Positions 16,851 through 27,588 of a stretch of DNA of 64,000 nucleotides are shown here, in pieces. A program made the position numbers and the translations under genes. Source of the stretch: Klebsiella sp. BIGb0407 (GTDB lineage Bacteria; Pseudomonadota; Gammaproteobacteria; Enterobacterales; Enterobacteriaceae); assembly GCF_024807845.1 (NCBI RefSeq), contig NZ_JANUEQ010000003.1:124001-188000 (forward strand). Reading direction: 5' to 3'. Under the pieces are notes generated by a model. That model was not told the DNA's origin. It saw only the letters and a program-made list of their open reading frames with translations, and made no database searches. The first letter of the stretch is position 1. Each line of letters starts with the position of its first letter.

Positions 16851-19706
16851 TTAGTCTGACTGACGTTCCTTCCTTACCCTGGCTGCATAAATCGCCAGTG
16901 TCTGTTTAACCACTTCCAGAGTTACTGGTTTCGACAGGCAGCTATCCATTCCCGATGAAATGCAGCGCTGTTTTTCATCTGCCAGGGCATTGGCTGTTAC
17001 CCCTACCACGGGTAGTGTTAAACCCAACTGACGAATATTCTTTGTCAGGGTATATCCATCCATATTAGGCATGTTCACGTCACTCAGTACAATATCGATA
17101 TGATGTTTTTTGAGCACGCTCAAGGCATCAACACCATCATTGGCCGTCTTACAGCGATAACCCAGTAGATTTAACTGATCTGCCAGTAATCGTCTATTAA
17201 TCGGATGATCGTCAACCACCAGAATCATCATATCTTCATTTTGTTCGTCAGAGGCCGGAAGCGCAGGTAGTTCAGGATTAGTATCCGGGCGAGTAATGGG
17301 TAGACTGTAAATACGTTCCAGTAAGGTCAATATTTCATGAGGTGAGACGGTACTGTAAACCCACTGACCAGCAGCGGGCTCAATAGGAAGACCAATGTGC
17401 GTTCGATTAAACTGAATACTCGCCTTCCCTCCCCAGCTACCGATGATATTTTCGTCGGTTATCAATACATCATTATGAGCTGGAGATTCTCCTGACCAGC
17501 AACGAACGTTAACGCCACGTTTAGTCAGTAATGATTCAAGAAAACTACTCAATGACTCATTATGTACATTCAGCCAGCAACAATACTCTGATAATTTCTC
17601 ACTCGTCGTCGCTTTATCAAACTGTGCATGATAGAGCGGTATACGTACAGTAAACTGGCTTCCCATACCCGGCTCACTCTCAACTGAGATATCACCATCC
17701 ATCATATTGATGAGCTTTTCGCAGATAGCCAGACCCAGCCCGGTTCCCTGGAAGTTATGCTGAACACCGCTTCCGACCTGGAAGAATGGGTCGAACAGAC
17801 TCATCACTTCTTTTGCCGGAATACCGATTCCGGTGTCTCGTACCCGAAAATTCAAATATTCATCATGGACAGAAACGTGGATAACAATGCAGCCAAAGTC
17901 GGTAAACTTGATAGCGTTACTCAGTAAGTTTGAAAGAACCTGCTGCAATCGCATAGGATCACCTAACAACATGGCAGGGACATCTGGCTCAATAAAACAG
18001 TACAACCCAAGTTGTTTTCTGACCACCAGCGGTAAATAATTCGCAGTGATATGACCAATGGCTTCGCGAGGTGAAAACTCACGCGGCTCTATTTTCAGTT
18101 GTTCGGATTCTATCTTCGAGAAATCGAGAATATCACTGATTATTTTTAATAACAGGCTTGAAGAATTGCTCATTGCAGTAACCAACCTGTCTGCACCTTT
18201 CGGTAATATTTCGCTGCGCAGCAGGTCAAGGTTACCAATAATGCCATACAGAGGCGTACGTAGTTCATGACTGACTGTGGCCAGGAACATCGACTTTGAC
18301 TGACTCGCCTGCTCAGAGGAATGAGCCATCTCTTGCAGAGATTCTTCCATTTTGACGCGCGCACTGACATCAACCAGCACACATATCGCGACATTTTCAT
18401 TACGATATCGTGAATGAACAAAACTCATTTGCAGGTTAGTCTGATTACTGGCCAGTACATCAACAAAATTGACCTGCTGCCCGGAGATAATTTGTGTTAG
18501 CTTTTGCCTGTCTTCATGGGTCAGCATGCCCAGATAGTTATGCGCTAATTCATTACTGAGAATATTCGTACCGTCCTGCGTGCGTAAGATACAAATCCCC
18601 ACGGGCGCAGATGCTACAATTTTATGGTTAAACTGTTCATTCTCTTCCAGTCGCTGCGCATCGTTTTCTGCCGGAGCAAAAACGCGGCGTTCATACATTC
18701 TGGTAAGCAGTAGCAAACCTATCCCCACCAGCAGAATGAACACAGCTGCATTAATGATGAGTAAACGTATATGCTCCAGCACCAGATTGACCGGTACTGA
18801 ATAAACAACAATCAACGAGGTGGGATATAAATCCTTTTTCAAAATAAGCGAATTAAAACCTGCGCTGTAACCAAACCAAGTCCGGCTCTGTAACCATTTG
18901 CTTTCCAGTTCAATGCGCGATTCCGGGCCATTAAGAGAGATAAGCAGCTTTCCGCTGTCATCGAAAATACTGACTCCAACAGGTAATGAACCGGGTACAA
19001 AAAAGTTTTCCATCCGGGCTGATTGCTCAATACCCAGCAGTCCTTGTAGTCGATTATCCTGATAAACTGGGGTTACCGTATAAAAATAACCGGTTCCGGG
19101 ACGAGAACCTTGCTCTACCCAATAGAGGTTATTTTCACGTTCATTTTTCGGTGTTCTGTAATATGTCAGTATTTTATCTTGCAAAATTTTGAACGTTTTT
19201 TCTCGTTCAAAGGGTGAGTCTCTTAAAGTAAAGTCGGCAATGCAATGCTCATCGCCACCGACCAAAAAAATCCGGTTCAAATCATAGGTAGTAGAAAAAT
19301 TTTCTCTCCAGTAACGGAGATATGCGCTAATCGAGAGCAGAGAACTGTTCCAGTTTGTGCTAGTAATTGAGCAGTTGGATTGTCGCTGCAATGAGATGAA
19401 TGTGGGTATTTCTGGTAACTCGTCATCTACGCCCACTGACGGTTTCGTTGTGCTGGTTGCGTCGAACTTATTCTCAGTAACGTATTTAAGCTCTTTGATG
19501 ACATCACTGGTACGCTGAATGTAGCGCTGAGCCTGATCAAAGTTAGTATTAAATTCATGTCTTATTTCAGACTCACGGTCGTGTAATACATTGATAATAT
19601 AGAACACAGACAGAATAACGACCAGTAACCAGAACAACAGCACTAAAGCCCGAAAAAGATATCGGGATATTTTCAGGGTATTACGGAAAGAAACGAGATA
19701 GTTCAA
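16851..19706 (-). CDS. rcsC: Rcs hybrid sensor kinase/phosphatase RcsC
   Basis: Inner-membrane hybrid kinase that starts the Rcs phosphorelay when IgaA inhibition is relieved. The 951-residue protein (E. coli 949) has membrane segments at about 20-42 and 310-335 flanking a periplasmic domain, a PAS-like region (about 360-460), a dimerisation/histidine domain with H480 in SHELRTPLYG, a catalytic ATPase domain with GTGLGLAICEKL, an ABL domain, and a C-terminal receiver with the phosphorylated aspartate D876 in LSDVNMPNMDGY. All catalytic residues are intact. The periplasmic part differs most from E. coli. It is convergent with rcsDB as in E. coli, but the ato genes that follow there are missing. 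Confidence 0.96.
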   Translation of the reverse strand: MNYLVSFRNTLKISRYLFRALVLLFWLLVVILSVFYIINVLHDRESEIRHEFNTNFDQAQRYIQRTSDVIKELKYVTENKFDATSTTKPSVGVDDELPEIPTFISLQRQSNCSITSTNWNSSLLSISAYLRYWRENFSTTYDLNRIFLVGGDEHCIADFTLRDSPFEREKTFKILQDKILTYYRTPKNERENNLYWVEQGSRPGTGYFYTVTPVYQDNRLQGLLGIEQSARMENFFVPGSLPVGVSIFDDSGKLLISLNGPESRIELESKWLQSRTWFGYSAGFNSLILKKDLYPTSLIVVYSVPVNLVLEHIRLLIINAAVFILLVGIGLLLLTRMYERRVFAPAENDAQRLEENEQFNHKIVASAPVGICILRTQDGTNILSNELAHNYLGMLTHEDRQKLTQIISGQQVNFVDVLASNQTNLQMSFVHSRYRNENVAICVLVDVSARVKMEESLQEMAHSSEQASQSKSMFLATVSHELRTPLYGIIGNLDLLRSEILPKGADRLVTAMSNSSSLLLKIISDILDFSKIESEQLKIEPREFSPREAIGHITANYLPLVVRKQLGLYCFIEPDVPAMLLGDPMRLQQVLSNLLSNAIKFTDFGCIVIHVSVHDEYLNFRVRDTGIGIPAKEVMSLFDPFFQVGSGVQHNFQGTGLGLAICEKLINMMDGDISVESEPGMGSQFTVRIPLYHAQFDKATTSEKLSEYCCWLNVHNESLSSFLESLLTKRGVNVRCWSGESPAHNDVLITDENIIGSWGGKASIQFNRTHIGLPIEPAAGQWVYSTVSPHEILTLLERIYSLPITRPDTNPELPALPASDEQNEDMMILVVDDHPINRRLLADQLNLLGYRCKTANDGVDALSVLKKHHIDIVLSDVNMPNMDGYTLTKNIRQLGLTLPVVGVTANALADEKQRCISSGMDSCLSKPVTLEVVKQTLAIYAARVRKERQSD

Positions 19707-19886
19707 ATTAGACCTGAAAGTAAGCGAGTAAAAGGGAGTCTGATATCGTTAAGTTAGTCGCAAAATAGTGAAGCTGCAATGAAGAAGCTCTCCACCGCCT
19801 CACCTTAAGTGATCTCCACATTATCGTCGATAGTTTTGTCGAAATAATAAAACTAAACCGCACGAATATCTTAAGTCATTTTTGGC

Positions 19887-19923
19887 AAAAAAAAAGAGGA
19901 AAAACAAACGTTTTCCCTCTTAT
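19887..19923 (-). terminator. gyrA Rho-independent terminator
   Basis: On the minus strand AAGAGGGAAAA, a short loop and TTTTTCCTCTT run into a stretch of T, 53 bases after the gyrA stop codon. Confidence 0.9.
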
Positions 19924-19975
19924 TGGCGGTCTCAGCAACTGAAGAATCAGTGTAATTTAATACCCTGTTTTCAGA

Positions 19976-22621
19976 TTATTCGTCAGCAACATCGCCGTCA
20001 TCATCGCCATCATCGTCACTGTCAGTTTCAGGAGCAATATCATCATCCCCTTCAGCTAACGATCCGTCGATGCTATCCAGCTCTTCGTCGTCAACAGGCT
20101 CTGCTACACGCTGTAAACCAACAACATGCTCATCTTCTGCAGTACGAATGAGAATAACACCTTGAGTATTACGACCCACTACGCTGACTTCAGACACACG
20201 GGTACGAACCAGGGTACCCGCATCTGTTATCATCATAATTTGGTCGGTATCCTCAACCTGTACCGCACCCACGACGCTGCCGTTACGTTCGGTCACTTTG
20301 ATCGAGATAACACCCTGAGTGGCACGTGATTTTGTCGGATATTCAGCAGCAGAAGTCCGTTTACCGTAACCATTTTGTGTCACAGTCAGGATGGAACCTT
20401 CACCGCGCGGAATAATTAACGATACTACTTTATCGTTTTCCGCCAGTTTGATACCACGAACACCTGTAGCATTACGTCCCATAGCACGCACAGCATCTTC
20501 TTTAAACCGAACCACTTTACCGGCCGCTGAGAACAACATAGCTTCATCCTGACCATCAGTCAGGGAAACGCCGATCAATTCGTCCCCATCGTTCAGGTTA
20601 ACAGCAATAATGCCTGCAGAACGCGGGCGGCTGAACTCAGTCAGTGTAGTTTTCTTCACGGTCCCGCTAGCGGTTGCCATAAAGACGTTAACGCCTTCAG
20701 CATATTCACGTACCGGTAAAATAGCGGTGATACGTTCATTTTGCTCAAGCGGTAACAGGTTTACAATTGGTCGACCACGAGCACCACGGCTGGCCTCTGG
20801 TAATTGATAAACCTTCATCCAGTAGAGACGGCCACGGCTAGAGAAGCACAGAATCGTATCATGGGTATTTGCGACCAAAAGACGGTCGATAAAGTCTTCT
20901 TCTTTAATGCGTGCAGCAGACTTACCTTTACCGCCACGGCGCTGAGCTTCGTAATCAGTCAGAGGCTGATATTTCACATATCCCTGATGGGACAGCGTAA
21001 CTACAACATCTTCCTGATTAATCAGGTCTTCAATATTAATATCAGCGGAGTTGGCTGTTATCTCAGTACGGCGCTCATCACCGAACTGGCTGCGCATAGC
21101 TTCCAGTTCTTCACGAATCACTTCCATAAGACGATCAGCACTACCCAGAATATGCAGTAACTCAGCAATGAATGCCAGGAGCTCTTTATATTCATCCAGC
21201 AGTTTTTCATGCTCAAGACCGGTCAGTTTCTGCAGACGCAAATCGAGTATTGCTTGGGCTTGCTGTTCAGTGAGGTAATATTTTCCATCACGAATACCAA
21301 ACTCAGGCTCCAGCCACTCAGGACGTGCCGCGTTATCGCCTGCGCTTTCAAGCATTACAGCAACACTGCCTAAATCCCATGACTGAGCAGTCAGCCCTGC
21401 TTTTGCTTCGGCCGGATTTGATGCGTTACGGATAAGCTCAATAATCGGATCAATATTGACCAGAGCAATAGCCAGACCTTCAAGGATATGTGCCCTGTCG
21501 CGCGCTTTACGCAGTTCAAAAATCGTTCTGCGCGTAACGACTTCACGGCGATGACGTACGAATGCCGAAAGAATCTCTTTCAAGGTCATTATCTTCGGCT
21601 GGCCCTGGTGTAATGCCACCATGTTGATGCCGAAGGAAACTTGAAGCTGAGTCAGAGAATAGAGGTTATTAAGAACCACTTCGCCAACCGCATCGCGTTT
21701 GATCTCGATAACCACACGCATTCCGTCTTTATCAGACTCGTCGCGTAAGGCACTGATCCCTTCAATACGTTTATCTTTAACCAGCTCAGCAATTTTCTCA
21801 ATCAGGCGCGCTTTATTCACCTGATAAGGAATTTCATGAACAATAATGGTTTCGCGGCCCGTTTTTGCGTCAGCTTCAACTTCCGCACGCGCACGAATAT
21901 AAATTTTACCCCGCCCGGTACGATATGCTTCTTCAATTCCACGACGGCCATTGATAATTGCCGCTGTAGGGAAATCAGGACCAGGAATGTGCTCCATCAG
22001 CGCTTCAACACTGATGTTTTCATCTTCGATGAAAGCGAGACAACCATTAATCACTTCAGTAATGTTGTGAGGCGGGATGTTAGTCGCCATACCCACGGCA
22101 ATACCGGATGAGCCGTTAATCAGAAGATTCGGGATCTTGGTCGGCATAACTTCTGGAATTTTTTCGGTGCCGTCGTAGTTATCGACGAAATCTACCGTGT
22201 CTTTTTCCAGATCGGCCATCAGTTCATGGGCGATTTTCGACATACGGATTTCCGTATAACGCATCGCAGCAGCGGAATCGCCGTCAACCGAACCGAAATT
22301 TCCCTGACCATCAACCAGCATGTAACGTAAGGAGAATGGCTGTGCCATACGTACAATAGTGTCGTAAACAGCACTATCACCATGTGGGTGATATTTACCA
22401 ATAACGTCACCCACGACACGGGCTGATTTTTTGTAAGCCTTATTCCAGTCATTGCCCAGTACATTCATCGCATAGAGCACGCGACGGTGTACAGGTTTGA
22501 GTCCATCTCGGACATCCGGAAGTGCACGGCCGACAATTACCGACATTGCATAATCCAGATAGGAGCTTTTTAGCTCTTCCTCAATATTGACCGGTGTAAT
22601 TTGTTTAGCAAGGTCGCTCAT
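19976..22621 (-). CDS. gyrA: DNA gyrase subunit A
   Basis: The breakage-reunion subunit of gyrase, which introduces negative supercoils as an A2B2 tetramer. The 881-residue protein has the N-terminal winged-helix/tower domains with catalytic Y122 (AMRYTEIR) and the C-terminal beta-pinwheel with the GyrA box QRRGGKG, ending in an acidic tail slightly longer than that of E. coli. The quinolone-resistance region reads [11 protein letters not shown], keeping S83 and D87, so no target mutation is present there. The start at 22621 is fixed by conservation ([12 protein letters not shown]) and by GAGAGGGAT upstream; the frame is open to 22729. Confidence 0.98.
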   Translation of the reverse strand: MSDLAKQITPVNIEEELKSSYLDYAMSVIVGRALPDVRDGLKPVHRRVLYAMNVLGNDWNKAYKKSARVVGDVIGKYHPHGDSAVYDTIVRMAQPFSLRYMLVDGQGNFGSVDGDSAAAMRYTEIRMSKIAHELMADLEKDTVDFVDNYDGTEKIPEVMPTKIPNLLINGSSGIAVGMATNIPPHNITEVINGCLAFIEDENISVEALMEHIPGPDFPTAAIINGRRGIEEAYRTGRGKIYIRARAEVEADAKTGRETIIVHEIPYQVNKARLIEKIAELVKDKRIEGISALRDESDKDGMRVVIEIKRDAVGEVVLNNLYSLTQLQVSFGINMVALHQGQPKIMTLKEILSAFVRHRREVVTRRTIFELRKARDRAHILEGLAIALVNIDPIIELIRNASNPAEAKAGLTAQSWDLGSVAVMLESAGDNAARPEWLEPEFGIRDGKYYLTEQQAQAILDLRLQKLTGLEHEKLLDEYKELLAFIAELLHILGSADRLMEVIREELEAMRSQFGDERRTEITANSADINIEDLINQEDVVVTLSHQGYVKYQPLTDYEAQRRGGKGKSAARIKEEDFIDRLLVANTHDTILCFSSRGRLYWMKVYQLPEASRGARGRPIVNLLPLEQNERITAILPVREYAEGVNVFMATASGTVKKTTLTEFSRPRSAGIIAVNLNDGDELIGVSLTDGQDEAMLFSAAGKVVRFKEDAVRAMGRNATGVRGIKLAENDKVVSLIIPRGEGSILTVTQNGYGKRTSAAEYPTKSRATQGVISIKVTERNGSVVGAVQVEDTDQIMMITDAGTLVRTRVSEVSVVGRNTQGVILIRTAEDEHVVGLQRVAEPVDDEELDSIDGSLAEGDDDIAPETDSDDDGDDDGDVADE

Positions 22622-22666
22622 GTAAACGCTATCCCTCTCACTGTATCCCGGATTCAAAGGTCGCAA

Positions 22667-22672
22667 ATTATA
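22667..22672 (-). promoter_or_regulatory. gyrA promoter -10
   Basis: TATAAT on the minus strand preceded by TGT gives an extended -10, 46 bases before the gyrA start. Strong hexamer match; the -35 is unclear. Confidence 0.6.
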
Positions 22673-22737
22673 ACACATACGGTCCACAGTGGGGAAACCA
22701 GAACGCTTTTGCTGACGCTTTATTCGCACAGCTAGCC

Positions 22738-22746
22738 TGATATACT
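22738..22746 (+). promoter_or_regulatory. ubiG extended -10 promoter
   Basis: TGATATACT is an extended -10 element 36 bases before the ubiG ATG. The -35 (CTTTAT at 17 bases) is weak, as is common for extended -10 promoters. Confidence 0.55.
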
Positions 22747-22781
22747 GCTGTTATTCACTTCTACAAGGAGTTACCGCAGTT

Positions 22782-23501
22782 ATGAATCCTGAAAACCAAT
22801 CGGTTTCGCAGAATGTTGATCCACAAGAAATTGCCAAATTTGAAGCTGTTGCTTCCCGCTGGTGGGATCTGGAAGGCGAATTTAAGCCACTGCATCGTAT
22901 TAACCCGTTGCGTCTGGGCTATATCAACCAGCGTTCAGGTGGCATATTTGGTAAAAAAATTCTTGATGTCGGCTGTGGTGGTGGCATTCTGGCGGAGAGT
23001 ATGGCGCGCGAAGGCGCTAAGGTTACCGGCCTTGATATGGGGGCGGAACCGCTGCAGGTCGCCCGCCTGCATGCTTTAGAGCATGGAATTGATGTCAATT
23101 ATATACAGGAAACAGTCGAGCAGCATGCCAGAGATAATCCCGGGCAGTATGATATTGTCACTTGTATGGAAATGCTTGAACACGTTCCGAGCCCACAATC
23201 TGTTGTGGCGGCTTGCGCGCAGCTGGTCAAGCCTGGCGGCCATGTGTTCTTTTCAACCATCAACCGAAATGCTAAAGCCTGGTTAATGGCCGTTTTTGGC
23301 GCAGAGTACGTGTTGCAGATGGTTCCTAAAGGAACACATGATGTTAAAAAATTCATAAAACCCGCTGAATTATTACACTGGATTGATGAAACCCCTCTGC
23401 GTGAACGTCATATGACCGGGCTACATTTTAACCCATTGACCAATCGTTTTAGCTTAGGTCCTGGTGTCGATGTAAATTATATGTTGCACACTGAAGCCTA
23501 A
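22782..23501 (+). CDS. ubiG: Ubiquinone biosynthesis O-methyltransferase
   Basis: UbiG performs both O-methylation steps of ubiquinone-8 synthesis using S-adenosylmethionine. The 239-residue protein (E. coli 240) has a class I methyltransferase fold with motif [16 protein letters not shown], motif II around [10 protein letters not shown], and the family region [20 protein letters not shown] near the N-terminus. AGGAG lies 11 bases before the ATG. It is divergent from gyrA, as in E. coli. In E. coli yfaL separates ubiG and nrdA; here nrdA follows directly. Confidence 0.97.
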   Translation: MNPENQSVSQNVDPQEIAKFEAVASRWWDLEGEFKPLHRINPLRLGYINQRSGGIFGKKILDVGCGGGILAESMAREGAKVTGLDMGAEPLQVARLHALEHGIDVNYIQETVEQHARDNPGQYDIVTCMEMLEHVPSPQSVVAACAQLVKPGGHVFFSTINRNAKAWLMAVFGAEYVLQMVPKGTHDVKKFIKPAELLHWIDETPLRERHMTGLHFNPLTNRFSLGPGVDVNYMLHTEA

Positions 23502-23730
23502 TCACACACAAATTTTAGAAATAGATATTCAAAAATGTGCGGTGCAACGCTGCACATTTCTTCATTGAGTTTAAGAAATCAGCACCCAAAAATATTTATC
23601 ATTTTTTTTGCATCCCATTGACAACCGTCCAGGCCTTATGTGGCGTGGACTTACACAAACTCATAGTTCACGACACGATTTTTTCGTCAAAATCAATACT
23701 TGTTCTAAACGGATTCCTTACTAGAATACT

Positions 23731-23774
23731 CACCATCTTGTGATTTATTTTTAATCAAACCCCTACATATAGTA
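23731..23774 (+). promoter_or_regulatory. Paired NrdR boxes
   Basis: CACCATCTTGTG (23731-23742) and CTACATATAGTA (23763-23774) resemble NrdR boxes and their centres are 32 bases apart, the three-helical-turn spacing typical of NrdR operators before nrd operons. NrdR represses when dATP is plentiful. Confidence 0.65.
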
Positions 23775-23775
23775 T

Positions 23776-23784
23776 TTATCCACA
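23776..23784 (+). promoter_or_regulatory. DnaA box in the nrdA promoter region
   Basis: TTATCCACA is an exact match to the high-affinity DnaA box, two bases after the second NrdR box. DnaA control of nrdAB is known in E. coli. Confidence 0.75.
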
Positions 23785-23854
23785 GAGTTAGTCACAGATT
23801 AGCTGATGTGTATAAAACGGGGATATCTTCTTTTCACGGACAGGTACAACGTAC

Positions 23855-26140
23855 ATGAATCAGAGTCTGCTGGTGACAAAACGCGATGGTCGCACTGAGC
23901 GCATCAATCTGGACAAAATCCACAGAGTAATAGACTGGGCTGCTGAAGGGCTGAATGATGTTTCAGTTTCTCAGGTCGAACTCCGTTCTCATATTCAGTT
24001 CTATGACGGCATTAAGACGTCTGATATTCATGAAACCATTATTAAAGCTGCGGCCGATTTAATCTCCCGCGATGCACCTGACTATCAGTATCTTGCTGCT
24101 CGTCTGGCGATTTTCCACTTACGTAAAAAAGCCTATGGCCAGTTTGAACCGCCAGCGCTTTATGACCATGTACAAAAAATGGTTAAAGCGGGGAAATACG
24201 ATCAACATCTGCTGGAAGACTACACGGAAGAAGAGTTCAAGCAGATGGACACGTTAATTGATCACTGGCGAGATATGAACTTCTCCTACGCTGCGGTGAA
24301 GCAGCTCGAAGGTAAATATCTGGTACAAAACCGTGTGACAGGTGAAATCTACGAGAGTGCTCAGTTCTTGTATATTATGGTCGCTGCTTGCCTGTTCTCT
24401 GGCTACCCGCGTGAAACACGTCTTGATTATGTGAAACGTTTTTATGACGCAGTTTCAACCTTCAAGATTTCTCTGCCAACGCCTATTATGGCTGGTGTTC
24501 GTACCCCTACCCGTCAGTTCAGTTCTTGTGTACTGATTGAGTGTGGCGATAGCCTTGACTCCATTAATGCTACCTCAAGTGCGATTGTAAAATACGTTTC
24601 CCAGCGCGCTGGTATCGGTATCAATGCCGGACGTATCCGCGCATTAGGCAGCCCGATTCGTGGCGGCGAAGCGTTCCATACCGGTTGTATTCCGTTCTAT
24701 AAACATTTCCAGACAGCGGTAAAATCCTGTTCACAAGGCGGCGTGCGTGGCGGAGCTGCCACACTGTTCTATCCGATGTGGCATCTGGAAGTTGAAAGCC
24801 TGCTGGTACTGAAAAACAACCGTGGTGTTGAAGGTAACCGCGTGCGTCATATGGACTACGGCGTACAAATCAACAAACTCATGTATACCCGTTTACTTAA
24901 GGGTGGCGATATCACGCTCTTCAGCCCTTCTGATGTTCCGGGTCTGTATGACGCATTCTTCGCCGATCAGACTGAGTTTGAACGTCTCTATACAAAATAC
25001 GAACAAGACAGCAGTATCCGTAAGCAACGCATCAAAGCAGTTGAATTGTTCTCACTGATGATGCAAGAGCGTGCTTCTACCGGACGTATCTATATTCAGA
25101 ACGTAGATCACTGCAACACGCATAGCCCGTTTGACCCAGCCGTTGCACCGGTACGTCAGTCTAACCTGTGTCTGGAGATTGCTCTGCCGACGAAACCGTT
25201 ATCCGATATCAAGGATGAAAACGGTGAAATCGCACTTTGTACTCTGTCAGCCTTTAACCTCGGTGTTATTGATAGTCTGGATGAGTTAGAAGAACTGGCG
25301 AGCCTTGCAGTACGTGCCCTGGATGCGTTACTTGATTATCAGGATTACCCGATTATTGCTGCCGAGCGCGGTGCAATGGGTCGCCGTACTTTAGGTGTGG
25401 GTGTCATCAACTATGCCTATTATCTGGCTAAAAACGGTGTTCGTTATTCAGATGGTAGTGCAAATAATCTGACGCATAAAACGTTCGAAGCGATTCAATA
25501 CTATTTATTGAAAGCCTCTAACGAACTTGCAAAAGAGCAAGGTGCTTGCCTGTGGTTCAATGAAACCACTTATGCAAAAGGCATTTTGCCTATCGATACC
25601 TATAAAAAAGACCTCGACGCAATCAGTAATGAACCATTGCATCTCGACTGGGAATCGCTGCGTGAGTCGATTAAAACTCATGGCCTGCGTAACTCGACCC
25701 TGTCAGCATTGATGCCTTCAGAGACCTCATCGCAGATCTCTAATGCCACCAATGGTATCGAGCCACCACGCGGTCATATCAGTATTAAAGCGTCTAAAGA
25801 CGGTATTCTGCGTCAGGTAGTACCAGAATACGAAAGACTGAAAGACAACTATGAATTGTTGTGGGATCTGCCAAATAACGACGGCTACTTACAGTTAGTA
25901 GGTCTGATGCAGAAATTTATCGACCAGTCGATTTCTGCCAATACTAACTACGATCCGACTCGCTTCCCATCAGGGAAGGTTCCGATGCAGCAATTGCTGA
26001 AAGATTTGCTCACCGCCTATAAATTTGGTGTGAAGACGCTTTACTACCAAAACACCCGTGATGGCGCCGAAGATACTCAGGATGACCTGTTACCTTCAGC
26101 TCAGGATGACGATTGCGAAAGCGGTGCATGTAAGATCTGA
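23855..26140 (+). CDS. nrdA: Class Ia ribonucleotide reductase, alpha subunit
   Basis: NrdA holds the active site that reduces ribonucleoside diphosphates to deoxyribonucleotides aerobically. The 761-residue protein equals the E. coli length and keeps the N-terminal ATP cone (VTKRDGRTERINLDKIHR), the active-site cysteines (E. coli numbering C225 in FSSCVL, C439 and E441 in NLCLEIALP, C462 in ALCTLSAFN), the radical-transfer tyrosines Y730/Y731 (TLYYQN) and the C-terminal shuttle cysteines in DDCESGACKI. It is co-transcribed with nrdB and yfaE. Confidence 0.98.
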   Translation: MNQSLLVTKRDGRTERINLDKIHRVIDWAAEGLNDVSVSQVELRSHIQFYDGIKTSDIHETIIKAAADLISRDAPDYQYLAARLAIFHLRKKAYGQFEPPALYDHVQKMVKAGKYDQHLLEDYTEEEFKQMDTLIDHWRDMNFSYAAVKQLEGKYLVQNRVTGEIYESAQFLYIMVAACLFSGYPRETRLDYVKRFYDAVSTFKISLPTPIMAGVRTPTRQFSSCVLIECGDSLDSINATSSAIVKYVSQRAGIGINAGRIRALGSPIRGGEAFHTGCIPFYKHFQTAVKSCSQGGVRGGAATLFYPMWHLEVESLLVLKNNRGVEGNRVRHMDYGVQINKLMYTRLLKGGDITLFSPSDVPGLYDAFFADQTEFERLYTKYEQDSSIRKQRIKAVELFSLMMQERASTGRIYIQNVDHCNTHSPFDPAVAPVRQSNLCLEIALPTKPLSDIKDENGEIALCTLSAFNLGVIDSLDELEELASLAVRALDALLDYQDYPIIAAERGAMGRRTLGVGVINYAYYLAKNGVRYSDGSANNLTHKTFEAIQYYLLKASNELAKEQGACLWFNETTYAKGILPIDTYKKDLDAISNEPLHLDWESLRESIKTHGLRNSTLSALMPSETSSQISNATNGIEPPRGHISIKASKDGILRQVVPEYERLKDNYELLWDLPNNDGYLQLVGLMQKFIDQSISANTNYDPTRFPSGKVPMQQLLKDLLTAYKFGVKTLYYQNTRDGAEDTQDDLLPSAQDDDCESGACKI

Positions 26141-26147
26141 TGCCTCT

Positions 26148-26173
26148 CGGGCGATATCAATTGATGTCGCCCG
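26148..26173 (+). repeat. Intercistronic hairpin between nrdA and nrdB
   Basis: CGGGCGATATCAATTGAT pairs with the following TGTCGCCCG half; the 26-base stretch equals its own reverse complement except at one symmetric pair. It lies in the 59-base gap, without a T run, and probably affects mRNA stability or the relative amounts of the two subunits. Confidence 0.6.
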
Positions 26174-26199
26174 TGACCTCTGTATAAGGAATATTATTA

Positions 26200-27330
26200 A
26201 TGGCTTACACTACATTTTCACAGAATAAAAACGATCAGCTCGCCGAACCTATGTTCTTTGGTCAGTCAGTTAACGTCGCGCGTTATGATCAGCAAAAATA
26301 CGATATTTTTGAAAAGCTCATCGAAAAACAACTTTCATTCTTCTGGCGTCCGGAAGAAGTGGATGTTTCCCGCGACAGGATCGACTTCCAGGCACTACCT
26401 GAGCATGAAAAACATATATTTTTGAGTAACCTTAAGTATCAAACCCTGCTGGATTCTATTCAGGGACGTAGCCCGAACGTTGCTCTGTTACCCTTAATTT
26501 CTATTCCTGAACTGGAAACTTGGGTTGAAACCTGGGCATTCAGCGAAACTATCCACTCGCGCTCTTATACACACATCATTCGTAATATTGTTAACGATCC
26601 CGCGTTGGTGTTTGATGATATTGTCACGAATGAAGAGATCCTCAAACGTGCAAAAGATATTTCGAGTTACTATGACACGCTGATTGAAATGACCAGCTAC
26701 TGGCACTTACTGGGCGAAGGTACCCACAGTGTTAATGGCAAAACAATAACCATTAATCTGCGTTCGTTGAAAAAACAATTATATATCTGTTTGATGAGTG
26801 TTAACGCCTTAGAAGCTATTCGTTTCTATGTCAGCTTCGCCTGTTCATTTGCTTTTGCTGAGCGAGAGCTAATGGAAGGTAATGCTAAAATAATTAAACT
26901 CATTGCACGTGATGAAGCGCTGCATTTAACCGGTACTCAGCATATGCTGAATCTTCTGCGCTCCGGTGAAGATGACCCTGAGATGGCAGAAATTGCGCTG
27001 GAATGCCGTCAGGAATGTTACGATCTGTTTGTACTTGCGGCTGAGCAGGAAAAAGAGTGGGCTGAATATCTGTTCCGCGATGGTTCCATGATAGGAATGA
27101 ACAAAGATATTCTCTGTCAGTACGTGGAGTATATAACCAATATTCGTATGCAAGCCGTCGGGCTGGATTTACCCTTCAAAACCCGTTCAAACCCGATTCC
27201 ATGGATTAACGCCTGGCTGGTTTCCGACAACGTGCAGGTTGCGCCACAAGAAGTGGAAGTGAGTTCTTATCTGGTTGGCCAGATTGACTCAGAAGTCAAT
27301 ACTGACGATCTGAGCGACTTCCAGCTTTAA
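26200..27330 (+). CDS. nrdB: Class Ia ribonucleotide reductase, beta subunit
   Basis: NrdB carries the di-iron centre and stable tyrosyl radical that activates NrdA. The 376-residue protein has the radical tyrosine (Y123 counting Met, Y122 in E. coli) in [12 protein letters not shown], the iron ligands in the helices around [29 protein letters not shown] and neighbouring segments, and a C-terminal tail ending DDLSDFQL that docks to NrdA. TAAGGA precedes the ATG. yfaE follows three bases after the stop. Confidence 0.98.
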   Translation: MAYTTFSQNKNDQLAEPMFFGQSVNVARYDQQKYDIFEKLIEKQLSFFWRPEEVDVSRDRIDFQALPEHEKHIFLSNLKYQTLLDSIQGRSPNVALLPLISIPELETWVETWAFSETIHSRSYTHIIRNIVNDPALVFDDIVTNEEILKRAKDISSYYDTLIEMTSYWHLLGEGTHSVNGKTITINLRSLKKQLYICLMSVNALEAIRFYVSFACSFAFAERELMEGNAKIIKLIARDEALHLTGTQHMLNLLRSGEDDPEMAEIALECRQECYDLFVLAAEQEKEWAEYLFRDGSMIGMNKDILCQYVEYITNIRMQAVGLDLPFKTRSNPIPWINAWLVSDNVQVAPQEVEVSSYLVGQIDSEVNTDDLSDFQL

Positions 27331-27333
27331 ATT

Positions 27334-27588
27334 ATGGGCCGTATTACACTGAGTATTACTGGCGCACAGTTAATTAGCCAAAAAGAACACTCTTCATTAC
27401 TCGTAGCACTGGAGTCACACAATATCTGTGTTGAGTACCAGTGCCGCGAGGGATACTGTGGTTCGTGCCGGGTAAAACTGGTCGCAGGCGAAGTTAACTG
27501 GCTCACAAAACCACTCGCATTTATCCAGCCAGGGGAAATACTCCCCTGCTGTTGCAGAGCGAAGGGTGATATCGAGATCGAGCTGTAG
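27334..27588 (+). CDS. yfaE: [2Fe-2S] ferredoxin for NrdB cofactor maintenance
   Basis: YfaE is a plant-type ferredoxin that helps maintain and rebuild the NrdB di-iron tyrosyl cofactor. The 84-residue protein has the cluster motif CREGYCGSCR with the fourth cysteine in the CCC of LPCCCRAKG. It starts three bases after nrdB, so it is the third gene of the operon, as in E. coli. Confidence 0.95.
   Translation: MGRITLSITGAQLISQKEHSSLLVALESHNICVEYQCREGYCGSCRVKLVAGEVNWLTKPLAFIQPGEILPCCCRAKGDIEIEL

Larger units (their letters stand above)
23502..23854 (+). promoter_or_regulatory. nrdAB control region
   Basis: A 353-base gap. It begins with a hairpin AAATGTGC/GCACATTT (about 23533-23559) just after ubiG, a possible weak terminator. 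The middle shows no clear gene. The last 130 bases carry the paired NrdR boxes and a consensus DnaA box annotated separately. A clear -35/-10 pair was not assigned. Confidence 0.6.

Noticed and set aside
22350-22400. Possible quinolone-resistance change in gyrA
   Set aside because: The region encodes [11 protein letters not shown], with the sensitive residues S83 and D87.
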